This document shows, in pieces, positions 62,658-64,000 of a DNA stretch of 64,000 nucleotides (positions are counted from its first letter, which is position 1; every line of letters starts with the position of its first letter). Both the position numbers and the translations under genes were made by a program. The notes under the pieces are model-generated. The model was given only the letters and a program-made list of their open reading frames with translations. It was not told the DNA's origin and searched no databases. Source of the DNA: Curtobacterium flaccumfaciens pv. betae (GTDB taxonomy: Bacteria; Actinomycetota; Actinomycetes; Actinomycetales; Microbacteriaceae); assembly GCF_026241855.1 (NCBI RefSeq), contig NZ_JAPJDC010000001.1, positions 1,922,001-1,986,000 of the forward strand. The letters are read 5' to 3'.

Positions 62658-63638
62658 TCAGGCCCCTTCGAGCTCCTCGGGAACGCTCGCTTCGGTGCCC
62701 GGGATGCCAAGGTCGGAGGCCCGCTTGTCGGCCATCGCCAGCAGGCGACGGATGCGGCCGGCGATGGCGTCCTTGGTCATGGGCGGGTCCGCGTGCTGGC
62801 CGAGCTCGTCGAGCGACGCGTCGCGGTGCTGCAGGCGCAGCGTGCCGGCGTACTGCAGGTGGTCGGGGACCTCGTCGCCGAGGATCTCGAGCGCACGCTC
62901 GACCCGGGCGCAGGCGGCCACGGCGGCCTGCGCGGAACGGCGGAGGTTCGCGTCGTCGAAGTTGACCAGGCGGTTCGCGGTCGCGCGGACCTCGCGACGC
63001 TGGCGCATCTCCTCCCAGTCGGCGGTGGTGCGCGCGGCACCCATGACGGTCAGCATCTGACCGATGGCCTCGCCGTCGCGGATGACGACGCGGTGCACCC
63101 CGCGGACCTCGCGGCCCTTGGCGGCGACCCCGAGACGCGACGCGGCACCGACGAGGGCCATCGCGGCCTCGTTGCCGGGGCAGGTGACCTCGAGCGCTGC
63201 GGCCCGACCCGGGTCGGTCAGGGTGCCGGAGGCCAGGAAGGCGCCGCGCCAGATGGCGGCGAGGTCCTCACGGTTGCCCGTGGTGAGGCGGTTCGGCAGC
63301 CCGCGGACGGGGCGGCGACGGGCGTCCATCAGGCCGGTCTGTCGGGCGAGGGTCTCCCCCGCCTCGAGCACGCGCACCAGGTAGCGGGTGCCACGGCGGG
63401 CGGACGCGGACGACCCCACCGAAGCCTCGCTGCGCACGCCGTAGAGCTCGGCGAGGTCCTTGCGGACCCGGTGCACGATGATCCGGGTGTCGAGCTCGAC
63501 CTCGACCGCGATGCGGCCCGAGATGACGTGCAGACCACCTGCGAACCGGAGGATCGTGGCCAGTTCGGCGGCGCGGACCGTGTTGCGGTTCACGGCGACC
63601 CTGGCCAGTTCGTCCTTGACCTCGGCAGTCAACGGCAC
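62658..63638 (-). CDS. whiA: DNA-binding protein WhiA (sporulation/division regulator)
   Basis: A 326-residue WhiA protein: an N-terminal homing-endonuclease-like LAGLIDADG domain without nuclease activity ([20 protein letters not shown], then [14 protein letters not shown]) and a C-terminal helix-turn-helix ([20 protein letters not shown], then [11 protein letters not shown]). In Streptomyces it regulates sporulation division genes; in non-sporulating actinobacteria its targets are less clear. The GTG at 63638-63636 gives the typical start [13 protein letters not shown]. It follows rapZ by 75 bp, the usual actinobacterial order. Confidence 0.95.
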   Translation of the reverse strand: MPLTAEVKDELARVAVNRNTVRAAELATILRFAGGLHVISGRIAVEVELDTRIIVHRVRKDLAELYGVRSEASVGSSASARRGTRYLVRVLEAGETLARQTGLMDARRRPVRGLPNRLTTGNREDLAAIWRGAFLASGTLTDPGRAAALEVTCPGNEAAMALVGAASRLGVAAKGREVRGVHRVVIRDGEAIGQMLTVMGAARTTADWEEMRQRREVRATANRLVNFDDANLRRSAQAAVAACARVERALEILGDEVPDHLQYAGTLRLQHRDASLDELGQHADPPMTKDAIAGRIRRLLAMADKRASDLGIPGTEASVPEELEGA

Positions 63639-63713
63639 AGCATCATTCCTAACGTTCGTTCAGTGGTTCCCGCAGATCCGGCGGCACGGGCGTGGGAGCG
63701 GCCGGAGGGACGG

Positions 63714-64000
63714 TCACTCCCGGCCGAGATCTCGGTTCTTCACACGCACGGCGACGCCTGGCATCCCGCGGAGGAGGTTCGCCAACTCGGCGACGATGGC
63801 GACCGAGCGGTGCTTCCCGCCGGTACAGCCGATGGCGATCGTAGCGTGTCTTTTGTTCTCGCGCTGGTACCCCTCGAACACCGGCTCGAGGACGGAGGCG
63901 TAGCGATCGACGAACGGACGGGCTCCGGCCTGGGCCAGGACGTAGTCCGAGACCGGCTGGTCGAGCCCGGTGTAGGGCCGCAGTTCCGGCACCCAGTAGG
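63714..64000 (-). CDS. rapZ: RNase adapter / nucleotide-binding protein RapZ, C-terminal part
   Basis: About 95 C-terminal residues of a RapZ (YvcJ)-family protein; the frame is open to the right window edge, where [13 protein letters not shown] is read. The C-terminal domain landmarks are [19 protein letters not shown], with the conserved Cys, Lys and His. The N-terminal P-loop domain lies outside the window. RapZ proteins bind nucleotides or small RNAs; in actinobacteria the role is unclear, but the rapZ-whiA pair is conserved. Confidence 0.92.
   Translation of the reverse strand, partial: YWVPELRPYTGLDQPVSDYVLAQAGARPFVDRYASVLEPVFEGYQRENKRHATIAIGCTGGKHRSVAIVAELANLLRGMPGVAVRVKNRDLGRE

Overview
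The window looks like a chromosomal segment of a high-GC actinobacterium of the family Microbacteriaceae, with Curtobacterium or a close relative as my best guess. This rests on the very high GC content, the mycothiol ligase gene mshC, the actinobacterial RNA polymerase partner RbpA, the WhiA regulator, OpcA beside glucose-6-phosphate dehydrogenase, a GlgM-type alpha-glucan synthase, and many start codons placed 6-8 nt after a TANNNT box, as in leaderless transcripts. I see no rRNA, insertion sequence, prophage, plasmid function or CRISPR array. Sixty CDS are supported, two of them cut by the window edges, plus one tRNA.

Layout. 1-6.4 kb: trmI (partial) and a HAD phosphatase, a PAC2 protein, a large palindromic repeat block, then mshC-uppP and an M20 peptidase. 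6.5-15 kb: tRNA-Leu(GAG), a zinc alcohol dehydrogenase with a small partner, a type II NADH dehydrogenase, a helicase, DNA polymerase IV and an acyl-CoA dehydrogenase. 15-18.5 kb: an SGNH hydrolase, a beta-lactamase-family serine hydrolase and a D,D-carboxypeptidase. 18.5-24 kb: a bidirectional amide/ureide catabolic cluster. It holds a DUF1097 membrane protein and a cytosine-deaminase-like amidohydrolase on one strand, and a FadR-type regulator, acetamidase/formamidase and an AtzH-amidase fusion on the other, with a TGGTCGTACCA operator-like site between. This is the most interesting metabolic block here. 24-32.5 kb: an RNA methyltransferase, a sirtuin, a 26-bp tandem array, a histidine phosphatase, a glycosyltransferase-hydrolase pair, trehalose synthase and an exonuclease. 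32.5-42 kb: L31 type B, an ABC ATPase, divergent glgM and glgC, serB, fabG, a DUF3099-zinc protein-SURF1 chain, an ABC-F protein and bioY. 42-49 kb: a suf Fe-S assembly operon (sufB, sufD, Rieske protein, sufC, sufT), divergent from ctaA, then ctaB. 49-58 kb: tkt-tal-pgi-zwf-opcA-pgl. 58-64 kb, all on the minus strand: rapZ-whiA, then gap-pgk-tpiA-secG-rbpA.

How the genes work together. The 49-62 kb block carries most of lower glycolysis and both branches of the pentose phosphate pathway. GlgC, GlgM and TreS supply steps of alpha-glucan/trehalose metabolism. SURF1, CtaA and CtaB serve heme-copper oxidase assembly, and the suf operon makes Fe-S clusters. Gaps between genes are rich in palindromes of at least three families (a 40-44-nt perfect palindrome, a ~115-bp compound inverted repeat, and an element starting CGCAAGAC), mostly where terminators are expected.
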